A DNA stretch of 38,499 nt from JAXGPF01 sp964463985 (GCA_964463985.1 CAYXEK010000029.1:1-38499), one strand, 5' to 3'. Shown: positions 25,986 through 35,226, numbered from the stretch's first letter. Numbers and translations: made by a program. Notes: a model not told the origin generated them from the sequence alone.

Positions 25986-26509
25986 TTAATTGCGGATCAC
26001 CCGCGCCACCTTGCGCAGCTGTCCCACGCGCATGCGCGGATACACCACCGCATGCTCGCGCACGTCTCCCCCCCACAAGCCGCGCCCGTTGGAAAACACC
26101 AGTCCGTCAAACGGCCCATGTTGTAATTAAAATCGGGCCCGGCGTCCGGTCGCGGGGTCAACATGTTCAGGCCCATGCGGCGATAGCGGAATTCCTCGGC
26201 GGGAAAATCCTGCCGCCGCATCAAGACCGCCAGGGGAGTCAACACCGGCAGGAATGCCGCCGTACCCCTGAGCGCCTGGGGATCCAATTCATGGAAAACC
26301 TTCTCAATGGCCGCCAGGCCGTTCAATTCCCGGCCGTGCTGCCCGGCCATGATAACGGCCAGGGGGCCGGCATGCGCGCCGGTAACCGTCAACACCGGCA
26401 AACGCGCCTTGACGGATTGGGCAAAACGCGGCATTTCCAGGAACGACTTGATTTGGCCTGGCCGGCGCCGCACGGCGAAGCCGCCGCGAATTTGAATGTT
26501 TTCAGCCAT
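25986..26509 (-). pseudogene. Broken succinylglutamate desuccinylase/aspartoacylase-family gene
   Basis: The N-terminal part (ATG 26509) shows the zinc-carboxypeptidase-like motif AGQHGRELNG, matching the H..E metal-binding site of the AstE/AspA family, and continues to about residue 125 in frame. Near 26120 the frame is lost: a -1/+1 shift gives a sensible C-terminus (GPFDGLVFSNGRGLWGG through KVARVIRN and a TAA at 25986-25988). The unshifted frame ends in a cysteine/arginine-rich nonsense tail at 25997. Family members are usually about 300 aa or more; here the middle, including the usual second histidine region, is missing. It is therefore either a pseudogene with deletion plus frameshift or a sequencing error plus a short family member. 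Confidence 0.65.
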
Positions 26510-26560
26510 GCTTGCGTCTCTTCCGCCATGCCGGGTTTATGCCCGCCGCGCCGGCCCGGG

Positions 26561-26740
26561 CTAGGGATAATCCGCCGCCACCATGTCCAGAATCCGCGCG
26601 CCGTATTCGCCGAACACGCGCAAAAACAAAGTCAGCATGAACCATACCGCCACCAGCATGCCGGCGACTATGGCGTATTCCACCATGGCCTGTCCGCTAC
26701 GGCCCTGCCGGCGTTTAAATGAATTGACCCTGGTATCCAT
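26561..26740 (-). CDS. Flp/TadE-like pilin subunit, orphan
   Basis: 59 aa from ATG 26740 (the frame continues upstream to 26791 without support). A basic N-terminus (SFKRRQGRSG) is followed by GQAMVEYAIVAGMLVAVWFML, which has the Gly/x/Glu-Tyr pattern and hydrophobic helix of Flp/TadE prepilins. The Gly-Gln would be the prepilin peptidase cleavage region. No tad/cpa assembly genes are in the window. It is divergent from the Ser/Thr kinase gene with 81 bp between them. Confidence 0.7.
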   Translation of the reverse strand: MDTRVNSFKRRQGRSGQAMVEYAIVAGMLVAVWFMLTLFLRVFGEYGARILDMVAADYP

Positions 26741-26821
26741 GGCGTTATAATGCAGCCCACACAATGAAACAAAAACGCCGTGATCTGTCAAACACTTCCG
26801 CCGTTCCGGCCTCAGCCAAGC

Positions 26822-29800
26822 ATGGACGATGCGCCTAAATTCAAAGGGTTTGAAATTTTAGAAACCCTGCCGCGCGGAGGCATGAGCACTGTTTACAAGG
26901 CCCGCCAGATTTCGCTCGAACGCATCGTGGCCTTGAAAACCCTGCCGCACAATCTCGCGCGCCAGCCCGGCGACATTGAAAAGTTTATTTGCGAGGCACG
27001 GATCACCGCCAGCCTCAAGCATCCCAATATCGTTCAGGTTTACGACTTCGGCAAAACGGATGACGGGATTTATTATTTTGTCATGGAATTTGTTTCCGGG
27101 TACAGCGTGGCCCACTGGATCCGGCGCAAGCAGAGGATTTCGCAGGAAAACACCCTGCTTATCGCCCAGAGCGTGGCCGATGCCCTGAAATACGCCTGGG
27201 AACACGATCGCATCATCCACTGCGACATCAAGCCCGACAACATCATCATTGACAGCGACGGCTCGATCAAAGTCGCCGACCTGGGCCTGGCCCGCAGCAT
27301 TCGTTCCATGGCCGACAGCGGCGAGACCGGGGTCGTATTCGGCACGCCGAATTACATTGCGCCCGAGCAGTCCCGCGGCGACGCGAATCTGGATTGCCGC
27401 ACCGACATTTATTCCCTGGGCGCCACCATTTACCACTGCCTGACCGGCAGCATGCCCTTTGCCGAGATGCCGCCCCAGGAAATCATGGACCGCCAGATCA
27501 CGGACAACATTCCCGATCCCCAGGAAATACATCCCGCCATCGCCACCGGCAGCGCCTGCCTGATCGAAAAAATGATGCGCAAGAATCCAGCCGACCGCCA
27601 GGAGGACTGGCAGGCGGTTATCAAGGATATAATCCAGGTGCGGTCGGAAAAACTGCCGGCGGGAGATTTCCGCGGGTACCTGCCGAGCACCATCCGGCGC
27701 TGCCAGTTGCGGGAACAGCATCTGCGGGACATATACCGCCTGCTGGACCAGCAGGACACCCAGCGCACCGACGGCCTGCCGGAAAGGCGTTACCTGCGCG
27801 GCTACTGGCTGGCGGAATCGCCGCTCCCGCATCCCCGCCCCCGCGCGGCCGCGCGCGCCGTAAACAACGGGCACCGTAATGGCCGGCGTTTTGCGCTGGA
27901 AAAAACCGCCGCCGTCCTGCTGTTGGCGGCCGTGGCGGTTTTCGCCGGCTTGATCCTGCGCCGCTGGCAAAGTGATGACCGTGCCCGTTTAACCGGAGAA
28001 ACACCGGCCGCACGGCAGGCGCCATCCAAACCCGACGCCGCCGCGCCCCCGCCCCGCCCGGCTGCCGGAGCGGATGATCAACGCACCCAATTGGCGCGGG
28101 AAATTTATGACACTACCCTGCAATGGCTGACGGAGCATCCCGGCCGCTTCAACGAGGCCATCGGCAAATTCGAGCAGGTCGCCGCCGATGCGCGGGGCAC
28201 GCCGTATGCGGCGCTGGCGCTGGAGGAAGCGCAAAAACTGCGCCAGGCCAAAAACCGGGCCATTAACCGGGTCATGCAGTCCCTGCGCGACCAGGCCGGA
28301 CAATTGGCCGCCCGCGAACAATTCGAAGAGGCCGCCGCGCTGCTCTCCGGTTACAAAGGCGAGCTGGCCGCTGAAACCGCCAAACAGCGCCAGGCCCAGG
28401 CCGAAGCATGGCAGGCGCGCGCCGCCGCGCACCTGGCCGAAAAACAAGCGCGCCAGCAGGCGGCTGAACGGCAATGGCGGGATTTGCTCGCGGAAACGGC
28501 CGACGCCGTGCTGGCGGAAAATTTCGGCTCCATCCGCGAAAAACTGCAAGCGGCTTTCTCCGAAAGCGTACTGGCCGGCCACCGCCAGGAACTCCGGGAG
28601 ATGGAGTCCCTGTGCCAGGCCGCCGCGGATATGGACCGGAGGCTGCTGGCTACTTTTTTGCCGCAGAAGGGCTTGACGCTCGATATCCGCCTGAAACAGG
28701 GCGTGGAAAAATTGACCATCCGCGAAGTGACGGATACAACTATCCTGGCGGAAAAAATCAGCCCGGTCGGCGGCGGGTATGCCATTCAACCGCAGGAATT
28801 GCGCCTGAACGACCTGACCCTCCTGGAACAGCAGGAACGCCTCGGAAATTCCACGGCGCCGGAAACATATCTCGCGCGCGGCCTGCTGTCCATGCGCGAA
28901 AAAAATTATGATGCGGCCGAACGCGCCTTTGAAAATGTCCAGGGGCCGCTGGGACAGGTTTTATCGGACAAGGTGGCGCAACAGCGTCGCCGGCAGCGCG
29001 AACAGGAAGCCTGGACGGAACTGGCCCGCATGCTGGCGCGCATACAAATCAAGCTGGAAGAGATTCCCCCTCCGCAAGGCGGATTAGACGCCCTGGTCAA
29101 AAAGCGACAATGGTCCGCCCTGGAAGCTCAATTCATCAACCAGGCCGCGGATGTTTTCCGGACGCGTTACGCCGGCACCGAATGCGCGCGCCAGGCTGAG
29201 TCGCTCTGGAAAGTCGGACGCCGCGCCGCCGGCGGCATGGCCGGCGACGCCGATGCACCCGAACCGGACGAAGCGAACGCCGCCGGCCAATCCCTGCCGG
29301 AACTGCTGAAAAACAGCCTGATCAATCACAATCCCGGCCTGCATAAATACGAAATCATCTGCCGCCCGGATCCGGAGGGGCAGCCGGGCCGGCTGGAAAT
29401 CATTTCGCCCAAGTTGATGACCCTGCGCCCGCTCGAGCAGCTCACGCTGCTGCGGGAATTGATTTGCGGGGGACAACGCCCGGCCGAACGCGCGGAGACA
29501 ATCATACTGGCGCCCCTGGACGATCTGGAACCGCTGCGCAACCTGCCGCTGCAAACCCTGTCCGTGGCTTACACCCGGGTCAAAGACCTGTCGCCCCTGA
29601 AAGGCATGCTGTCGCTTACGCGCCTCAGCCTGGCACAGACCGACGCGGACGATCTCGCGCCCCTGGCTGATCTCCGCCTGACGGCGCTTGACTTGAGCCA
29701 CACCAAGATACGGAACCTGCAGCCCTTGCAAAACATGCCTTTGCGGGAGTTGAACCTGAACCATACCGACATCTCCGATGTCGGCATTCTGCGCGGCAAA

Positions 29801-30268
29801 TCGCTGGCGGATTTGCGGGCCGCCCATACCCGCATACGATCCCTGGAACCCCTGGCCGGCATGCCTTTGAACACGCTGGACCTGCGGGGCGCGGAAATCC
29901 GGGATTTGAGACCCCTGGCCGGCATGGTCCTGGAACGTCTGGAACTGGCCGGCGTCCCGGTGCAGGATTTGTCCGACCTGCACGGCATGCCGTTGAAATA
30001 TCTGGACATCAGCGGCACCGAAATTAAAAACATCGCGGCCCTGCGCGGCATGCCTTTAAAGTCCCTGAAAATACAGCAGACCGCCATCAAGGATCTTTCC
30101 CCGCTGCAATATTCGCCGATCGAAGAAATCTGGCTGGATTATCAGCCCTACCGCCGGCAGCGGGATACCGACCGTGCTTTCGAGGAAATTCTGCGCCAGA
30201 TGCCCGCCCTGACCGCGGTCAACGGCATGCCCTGGCGCCAGCATCGCGGCCGCAGACATTGGGAGTGA
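26822..30268 (+). CDS. Ser/Thr protein kinase fused to coiled-coil and leucine-rich repeats
   Basis: 1148 aa from ATG 26822; a GTG at 26780 is less likely. The kinase domain (residues about 9-270) has LPRGGMSTVYKA, Lys39 in VALK, HCDIKPDN with catalytic Asp135 and Asn140, ADLG with Asp153, and APEQ. All key residues are present, so it should be active. A membrane helix lies at about 361-381. A long Ala/Gln-rich, probably coiled-coil or TPR-like region follows. About 895-1105 are SDS22/internalin-like LRRs of the form LxPLxxLPLxxLxLxxTxIxDL. The LRRs would face the periplasm if the single helix spans the membrane. The gene ends 4 nt before thrC, so the kinase, thrC and mntP look like one transcript. 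Ligand and targets are unknown. Confidence 0.92.
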   Translation: MDDAPKFKGFEILETLPRGGMSTVYKARQISLERIVALKTLPHNLARQPGDIEKFICEARITASLKHPNIVQVYDFGKTDDGIYYFVMEFVSGYSVAHWIRRKQRISQENTLLIAQSVADALKYAWEHDRIIHCDIKPDNIIIDSDGSIKVADLGLARSIRSMADSGETGVVFGTPNYIAPEQSRGDANLDCRTDIYSLGATIYHCLTGSMPFAEMPPQEIMDRQITDNIPDPQEIHPAIATGSACLIEKMMRKNPADRQEDWQAVIKDIIQVRSEKLPAGDFRGYLPSTIRRCQLREQHLRDIYRLLDQQDTQRTDGLPERRYLRGYWLAESPLPHPRPRAAARAVNNGHRNGRRFALEKTAAVLLLAAVAVFAGLILRRWQSDDRARLTGETPAARQAPSKPDAAAPPPRPAAGADDQRTQLAREIYDTTLQWLTEHPGRFNEAIGKFEQVAADARGTPYAALALEEAQKLRQAKNRAINRVMQSLRDQAGQLAAREQFEEAAALLSGYKGELAAETAKQRQAQAEAWQARAAAHLAEKQARQQAAERQWRDLLAETADAVLAENFGSIREKLQAAFSESVLAGHRQELREMESLCQAAADMDRRLLATFLPQKGLTLDIRLKQGVEKLTIREVTDTTILAEKISPVGGGYAIQPQELRLNDLTLLEQQERLGNSTAPETYLARGLLSMREKNYDAAERAFENVQGPLGQVLSDKVAQQRRRQREQEAWTELARMLARIQIKLEEIPPPQGGLDALVKKRQWSALEAQFINQAADVFRTRYAGTECARQAESLWKVGRRAAGGMAGDADAPEPDEANAAGQSLPELLKNSLINHNPGLHKYEIICRPDPEGQPGRLEIISPKLMTLRPLEQLTLLRELICGGQRPAERAETIILAPLDDLEPLRNLPLQTLSVAYTRVKDLSPLKGMLSLTRLSLAQTDADDLAPLADLRLTALDLSHTKIRNLQPLQNMPLRELNLNHTDISDVGILRGKSLADLRAAHTRIRSLEPLAGMPLNTLDLRGAEIRDLRPLAGMVLERLELAGVPVQDLSDLHGMPLKYLDISGTEIKNIAALRGMPLKSLKIQQTAIKDLSPLQYSPIEEIWLDYQPYRRQRDTDRAFEEILRQMPALTAVNGMPWRQHRGRRHWE

Positions 30269-30272
30269 CATC

Positions 30273-31649
30273 ATGCTTTATACCAGCACCCGCGGCGGCG
30301 ATACCGCCGATTTTTCCACCGCCGTGCTCGCCGGCCTGGCGCGCGACGGCGGGCTGTTCATGCCGCAAACCATTCCGGATGTCAGCGCATGCCTGCCGGC
30401 CTGGCGCACGCTGCCTTACCAGCAACTGGCAGAAGAAATCATGCGGCTTTACGCCGACCTGCCGCCGGCGGACCTGCGCCGCCTGGTACAAAACGCCTGT
30501 GCCGCCTTCCCGCATCCCGAAATTACGCCAATGCGGACAATTGGTGAACTGCGCCTGCTGGAGCTTTTTCACGGCCCGACGCTGGCTTTCAAGGACCTGG
30601 CCCTGCAGTTCCTCGGCGGTTTGTTCGAATATCTCCTGGAACGCAACGGCGGACGCCTCAACATCCTTGCCGCCACCAGCGGCGATACCGGCAGCGCCGC
30701 CATCCACGGCGTCAAGGGCCGGGCGGGCCTGCGCATTTTCGTGCTATATCCGCACGGCCGGATCAGTCCCGCGCAGGAACTCCAGATGACCACCGTGCCG
30801 GATGAAAATGTCCATACCATGGCACTGCAGGGCACCTTCGACGACTGCCAGCAGATTGTCAAAACCCTGCTGAGCGACCTGCCGTTCCGCGACCGCCACA
30901 GCCTGGGCGCAGTCAATTCCATCAACTGGGCGCGCATCCTGGCCCAGATCGTCTATTACTTTTACGCCGCCTTCCGCGCCATGGATGAAACCGGCTGCGC
31001 CGGGGTCCGTTTCGCGGTGCCCACGGGAAATTTCGGCGACATTTTCGCCGGCTACATGGCCTGGCGCATGGGATTGCCCATCCGCCGCCTGATCCTGGCC
31101 ACCAACGAAAACGCCATTCTCGCGCGTTTTTTCCAGACCGGCGTCTACGAGCGCGGTCCGGTGCGGGCAACGATCAGTCCCTCCATGGACATCCAGGTGG
31201 CCAGCAATTTCGAACGCTACCTGTATTGCCGCCTGGCCGGCGATACCACACAATTGCGATCCCTGATGCGAACTTTCGCGCAAACCGGCCGGCTGCAGTT
31301 GCCGGCCGGCCCCGGGGGGGTGGTTGATCCCCTGTTCTGCCCGGGATCGGCGGATACCGCCGCCACGCTTGCGGCTATCCGCGCCTGCCATGACCGGCAC
31401 GGCTACCTGCTTGATCCGCATACCGCCGCAGGCGTGCACGTGGCGCGCCAGTTCCTGCACCCCGAAGAACCGATGATCTGCCTGGCCACCGCCCACCCCG
31501 CCAAATTCCGCGAAGCCGTCCGCCAGGCCCTCGGGCGCGACCTGGCGCGCCACCCGGCCTTGGACGGCCTGGACCGGCGGCCGGCGCGCCGCAATGTCCG
31601 CCCGGCGGAAGCCGGAGCGGTGCGGGAATACATTGAGCGGCACACATGA
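30273..31649 (+). CDS. thrC: Threonine synthase
   Basis: 458 aa, the usual length for the long form. It catalyses the PLP-dependent conversion of O-phosphohomoserine to threonine. Motifs: N-terminal YTSTRGG and LARDGGLFMP, the PLP lysine region HGPTLAFKDLALQFLG, the phosphate-binding AATSGDTGSAAIHG, and VPTGNFGDIFAGYMA. The start has GGGAG about 7 nt upstream. The gene follows the kinase by 4 nt and overlaps mntP by 4 nt (ATGA). Confidence 0.97.
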   Translation: MLYTSTRGGDTADFSTAVLAGLARDGGLFMPQTIPDVSACLPAWRTLPYQQLAEEIMRLYADLPPADLRRLVQNACAAFPHPEITPMRTIGELRLLELFHGPTLAFKDLALQFLGGLFEYLLERNGGRLNILAATSGDTGSAAIHGVKGRAGLRIFVLYPHGRISPAQELQMTTVPDENVHTMALQGTFDDCQQIVKTLLSDLPFRDRHSLGAVNSINWARILAQIVYYFYAAFRAMDETGCAGVRFAVPTGNFGDIFAGYMAWRMGLPIRRLILATNENAILARFFQTGVYERGPVRATISPSMDIQVASNFERYLYCRLAGDTTQLRSLMRTFAQTGRLQLPAGPGGVVDPLFCPGSADTAATLAAIRACHDRHGYLLDPHTAAGVHVARQFLHPEEPMICLATAHPAKFREAVRQALGRDLARHPALDGLDRRPARRNVRPAEAGAVREYIERHT

Positions 31650-32203
31650 AAATCGCTGAAATGTTAGCCCTGGCCCTGGCGCTCTCGATGGACGCCCTGG
31701 CTGTCGCCATCGCCAGCGGCTATGCCATCAAGCGCCTGCACCTGCATTACGCCATGCGGATAGCCGTCTGGTTCGGCGCGGCCCAGATGCTGATGCCCAT
31801 CCTCGGCTGGCTGGGCGGCCGCAAAATACAATCTCTGGTCGCGGCCTTCGACCACTGGTTGATATTCGGCGTGCTTACCTTCATCGGCGGCAAAATGATT
31901 TATGAATCATTTGTCCTGGAAAAAGTCGAACGACCCGACACGCCCATGGGCCTGCACACGCTTTTGATATTGTCGCTGGCAACCAGCCTGGACGCGTTTT
32001 CGGTCGGCTTCAGCCTTTCCCTGCTGGACGTGGCAATCATCACGCCGGCGCTGGTGATCGGCGCGGCCACCTTTGCCTTGTCGCTGGCAGGCGTGTTCAT
32101 CGGCGACCGGGCGGGCCGCTGCTGCGAAAACAAAATTGAAATCGCCGGCGGACTGATCCTGATCGGCATCGGCGTACGCATTCTCTGGCAGCACCTGCGC
32201 TGA
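31646..32203 (+). CDS. mntP: Manganese efflux pump MntP
   Basis: 185 aa, about six membrane helices, typical MntP length. The two halves carry the family's aspartate motifs, LALALSMDALAVAIASGYAIK and SLATSLDAFSVGFSLSL, and the sequence ends in the expected helix GGLILIGIGVRILW. It exports Mn2+ across the inner membrane. The ATG overlaps the thrC stop, so it is translationally coupled. The E. coli mntP riboswitch position (5' UTR) is occupied here by thrC coding sequence, so regulation must differ. Confidence 0.94.
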   Translation: MKIAEMLALALALSMDALAVAIASGYAIKRLHLHYAMRIAVWFGAAQMLMPILGWLGGRKIQSLVAAFDHWLIFGVLTFIGGKMIYESFVLEKVERPDTPMGLHTLLILSLATSLDAFSVGFSLSLLDVAIITPALVIGAATFALSLAGVFIGDRAGRCCENKIEIAGGLILIGIGVRILWQHLR

Positions 32204-32204
32204 A

Positions 32205-33560
32205 TCAAAACGGCAGGTCGAAATCCCGGATTTTGCGCTGAATGGTGCGCACCGCCAGGCCCAGTTCGGCCGCCGCCGCCGCGCGGCGGCCCTGGTGGCG
32301 GCGCAGCGCCTGGAGCAGCGCCGCGCGCTCGATTTCCGCCATGGTCAGGCCGGGGGGGATGGACGCCGGATCGCCGGCCGGCAGCGCGCCGCATCCCAAT
32401 TGCAGGTCGGCGGCCGCAAGCCGCGGATGCGCCGCCATCAGCACCGAAGATTCCACCGCGTGTTTCAATTCGCGGACATTGCCCGGCCAGGCATACTGTT
32501 CCAGCCGCGCGTAATATTCCGGTTCCACCCCCGCGATATGGCGGCCGTGTTCGGCGCAGGCCATGGCGATGAAATGATCGGCCAGCGGCCGCACATCCGC
32601 CGGACGCTCGCGCAGCGGCGGGACGGAGACCGTCACCACCTGCAAGCGGTAGAGCAGGTCCCGCCGGAATTTCCTTTCCGCCGCCAGCGCGTGCAAATCC
32701 TGGTTGGAAGCCGCCACAATCCGGACATCCAACTGCACGGCCTCCCGGCCGCCCAGGCGGGTGATTTCTTTTTCCTCCAGCACCCGCAGCAGGCGTTCCT
32801 GCACCCGCGGCGGCGCAATGCCGATCTCGTCCAGGAACAACGTGCCGCCCTGCGCGCGCTCAAATGCGCCCGGATGCCGCTCGGCCGCGCCGGTGAAGGC
32901 GCCTTTTTCGTGCCCGAACAACTCCGACTCCAGCAGCGATTCCGCCAGCGCTCCGCAATTCACCGCCACCAGGGGCGCCCCCGCGCGCGCGCCGCCGAAA
33001 TGCAGCTCGCGCGCAATCAATTCCTTGCCCACGCCGCTTTCCCCGACGATCAAAACAGTGGCGCGGGTGGCAGCCACCGCCCGCACCCGGTCCAGCACGG
33101 CCCGCATTTTTTCGGAAGCGAACACCAGCGGGCGCGCGCCCTGCCGCTCCGACAGGGCCGTCTGCAAACGTTCGACTTCCGCCCGCAGCCGGACAGTCTC
33201 GCCCGCCCGCGCGACCTTGGCCTGCAAATCCGCCAGGTCAAGCGGCTTCAGGATGTAGTCGTAAGCGCCGGACTGCAGGGCGGCGACCGCGGTGGCCACC
33301 GTGCCGTACGCCGTCATCAACAACACCGGCAGGTCCGGCAGCCGCCGGCGGATCCGTTCCAGCACTTCCATCCCGCTCAAGTCCGGCAGGCGGACATCCG
33401 AGAGGACCAGGTCAAACCGGTTCCGGTCCAATTCCGCCAGGCCGGCGGCGCCGCCGGCGGCGGCGGCCACCCGGTGCCCGGCCGCTTCCAGCGCGTCGGC
33501 AACCGAACGCCGGCCGTCGGGATCGTCTTCGATGACCAGAATGTGAAAAGCAGTTTGCAT
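32205..33560 (-). CDS. NtrC-family sigma-54-dependent response regulator
   Basis: 451 aa from ATG 33560 (the frame reaches a TTG at 33593). The receiver domain (residues 1-120) has IEDD, the phospho-acceptor Asp in LVLSDVRLPD, and Lys in YILKPLD. The AAA+ domain (about 145-370) has Walker A GESGVGKE, the sigma-54 contact loop GAFTGA and Walker B LFLDEIG. A Fis-type helix-turn-helix closes the protein (GRRAAAAAELGLAVRTIQRKI). So it activates sigma-54 promoters on phosphorylation. No partner kinase is adjacent; the sensor kinase at 35227 has a different (HisKA_2) core and may not be its partner. It is convergent with mntP with no gap. Confidence 0.94.
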   Translation of the reverse strand: MQTAFHILVIEDDPDGRRSVADALEAAGHRVAAAAGGAAGLAELDRNRFDLVLSDVRLPDLSGMEVLERIRRRLPDLPVLLMTAYGTVATAVAALQSGAYDYILKPLDLADLQAKVARAGETVRLRAEVERLQTALSERQGARPLVFASEKMRAVLDRVRAVAATRATVLIVGESGVGKELIARELHFGGARAGAPLVAVNCGALAESLLESELFGHEKGAFTGAAERHPGAFERAQGGTLFLDEIGIAPPRVQERLLRVLEEKEITRLGGREAVQLDVRIVAASNQDLHALAAERKFRRDLLYRLQVVTVSVPPLRERPADVRPLADHFIAMACAEHGRHIAGVEPEYYARLEQYAWPGNVRELKHAVESSVLMAAHPRLAAADLQLGCGALPAGDPASIPPGLTMAEIERAALLQALRRHQGRRAAAAAELGLAVRTIQRKIRDFDLPF

Positions 33561-33613
33561 TTCTTCTGTGATTGTGTTATTGAAAATTACCAAAATTTCC
33601 TGGAAAAGCCAAG

Positions 33614-34942
33614 ATGTTGTTCAATAACGGAAATATCGGACGCCGTGATTTCATCGCCATTACCGCCGGCGCCGCGGCCGCCTGGTGCGCGGGCTGCGCC
33701 ACCAATCCCGTCACCGGCCGCAAGCAATTGATGCTGGTGTCCGAAAGTGAAGAAAGCGAACTGGACCGCCAGAACGCGCCGCACCAGTTTTCCGCCGATT
33801 ACGGCGCCAGCCAGCAGCCCGGCCTCAACGATTACCTGGCGAAAATCTGCAAAGACCTGGCCGCGCATTCCCACCGTCCGCTCCGGCCTTACGCCTGCCG
33901 GGGTGTAAACGCCACTTACGTCAACGCCTATACCTTCCCCGCCGGCTCCATGGCAGTCACCCGCGGCATGCTGCTGGCCATGGGCAGCGAGGCGGAACTC
34001 GCGGCCGTCCTGGGCCATGAGATCGGCCATGTCTGCGCCCGCCACACCGCCGGCAACATCACCCGCAGCATGCTGACCGGCCTGCTGATGGCGGGCGTCA
34101 ACGCCTACGTGCAATCCCAGCACGAGGAATACGCCAACATCGCCGCCGGCGTCGGCATGGTGGCCGGCGGCGCGTGGCTGGCGCGCTACAGCCGGGATGA
34201 CGAGCGCCAGGCGGACGCCCTGGGCCTGGAATACATGACGCGCGCGGGCTACAATCCCGGAGGCTGCATCGCCCTGATGGACATTCTGCGGAAACTTTCC
34301 AAAAACAAGCCCGGCTTGATTGAACTGATGTTCGCCACGCATCCCATGAGCGATGAACGTTATCGGACCGCCGCGCAGGCCGTAAAAACCCGGTACCGCC
34401 AAATGCGTTCCCTTCCGGATCATCGCGAACGATATCTGGACATGACCGCTCCCATCCGGGCGCAGCGGCAAGCCATAGATCTGATGCAGGACGGCGACCT
34501 GGCCCTGGCCGCCGGCCAACCCGGCCAGGCCGCGACGCAACTGGAGTCCGCCCTGCGCCTGGCGCCCGACGATTACACGGCACTGCTGCTGCTGGCCAAA
34601 TGCCGGCTGGCGCAGAACCGCCCGGCCGAGGCGCAGCGCCTGGCGGAGTCAGCCCGCCAGGTTTATCCGTCTGAAGCCCAGGCCTGGCACATCGCCGGCC
34701 TGGCCTGCCTGGCCGGCAGGCGTTACCCCGCCGCCCTGGAAAATTTCAACCGCTACAACTCCCTGCTGCCCGGCAATCCGCTGAACGTGTTTTTCCGCGG
34801 TTTTGCCCTGGAAAACATGCGCCGCCGCCCCGATGCGGCCCGGTGTTACAAGGAATTCCTGCAGTACGTCCGCGAAGGCGAACAGGCGCAACACGCTTAC
34901 CGGCGCCTGGTGGAATGGGGATATCTGCAGCCGGCCGCCTGA
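33614..34942 (+). CDS. M48-family metallopeptidase lipoprotein with TPR domain (BepA-like)
   Basis: 442 aa. The N-terminus GRRDFIAITAGAAAAWCAGCATNP combines a twin-arginine motif and a lipobox (AGC), so it is probably exported by Tat and lipidated. The peptidase core has HEIGH (His135, Glu136, His139) and the downstream zinc ligand Glu in DERQADALG near residue 197. The C-terminal half (about 285-435) contains TPR repeats, as in BepA/YfgC. By analogy it would process or clear outer-membrane proteins in the periplasm. It is divergent from the response regulator, 53 bp apart. Confidence 0.92.
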   Translation: MLFNNGNIGRRDFIAITAGAAAAWCAGCATNPVTGRKQLMLVSESEESELDRQNAPHQFSADYGASQQPGLNDYLAKICKDLAAHSHRPLRPYACRGVNATYVNAYTFPAGSMAVTRGMLLAMGSEAELAAVLGHEIGHVCARHTAGNITRSMLTGLLMAGVNAYVQSQHEEYANIAAGVGMVAGGAWLARYSRDDERQADALGLEYMTRAGYNPGGCIALMDILRKLSKNKPGLIELMFATHPMSDERYRTAAQAVKTRYRQMRSLPDHRERYLDMTAPIRAQRQAIDLMQDGDLALAAGQPGQAATQLESALRLAPDDYTALLLLAKCRLAQNRPAEAQRLAESARQVYPSEAQAWHIAGLACLAGRRYPAALENFNRYNSLLPGNPLNVFFRGFALENMRRRPDAARCYKEFLQYVREGEQAQHAYRRLVEWGYLQPAA

Positions 34943-34991
34943 CCGCGGGGGTTCCCCCTCCGCCGGCCGGCAACGTGTCCGCCCAAATGCC

Positions 34992-35145
34992 GGGCGCATC
35001 TGCGATTCGTTGCAGGCTTCGGAAATGAGGTCTGCCCAAACTGTGCTGCGGCTCACCCGGAGGGTTCGCCCCACCTTGCATGCCGGGTGTTCGGCCGGTG
35101 GGGCGAACCCTCCGGGTGAGCCGCAAGCATGACGCAGCCGTGCCC
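34992..35145. repeat. MITE-like palindromic element, copy B
   Basis: This is the partner of 23530-23713: the same left end GGGCGCATCTGC, with 121 of 132 aligned bases identical by my count. The hairpin is perfect here: 29-bp arms at 35047-35075 and 35097-35125 around a 21-nt loop. The right end is degenerate (GCAGCCGTGCCC, 35134-35145). A near-identical direct repeat beginning CCCAAATGCC flanks it (34982-34997 and 35144-35160). No gene is encoded. Confidence 0.75.
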
Positions 35146-35171
35146 CAAATGCCCGGGCGCTTAATTTTGCG

Positions 35172-35200
35172 TTGACATCCGCGGCGGCGGAAAATATGCT
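35172..35200 (+). promoter_or_regulatory. Sigma-70 promoter of the sensor kinase gene
   Basis: TTGACA (35172-35177), a 17-nt spacer and TATGCT (35195-35200) form a near-consensus promoter. It starts about 12 nt beyond the end of the palindromic element and would give a 5' leader of about 20 nt to ATG 35227. Confidence 0.65.
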
Positions 35201-35226
35201 TCGAAGCAGCAGGGCGGTTTTTATCC

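Noticed and set aside
32295..33731. 478-aa open frame on the plus strand
   Set aside because: Antisense to the NtrC-type regulator with intact receiver, AAA+ and helix-turn-helix motifs.
34649..35074. Minus-strand frame sharing STVWADLISEAC with a frame at 23487-23687
   Set aside because: The shared peptide comes from the palindromic element present at both sites; the frames are otherwise unrelated and have no ribosome site.
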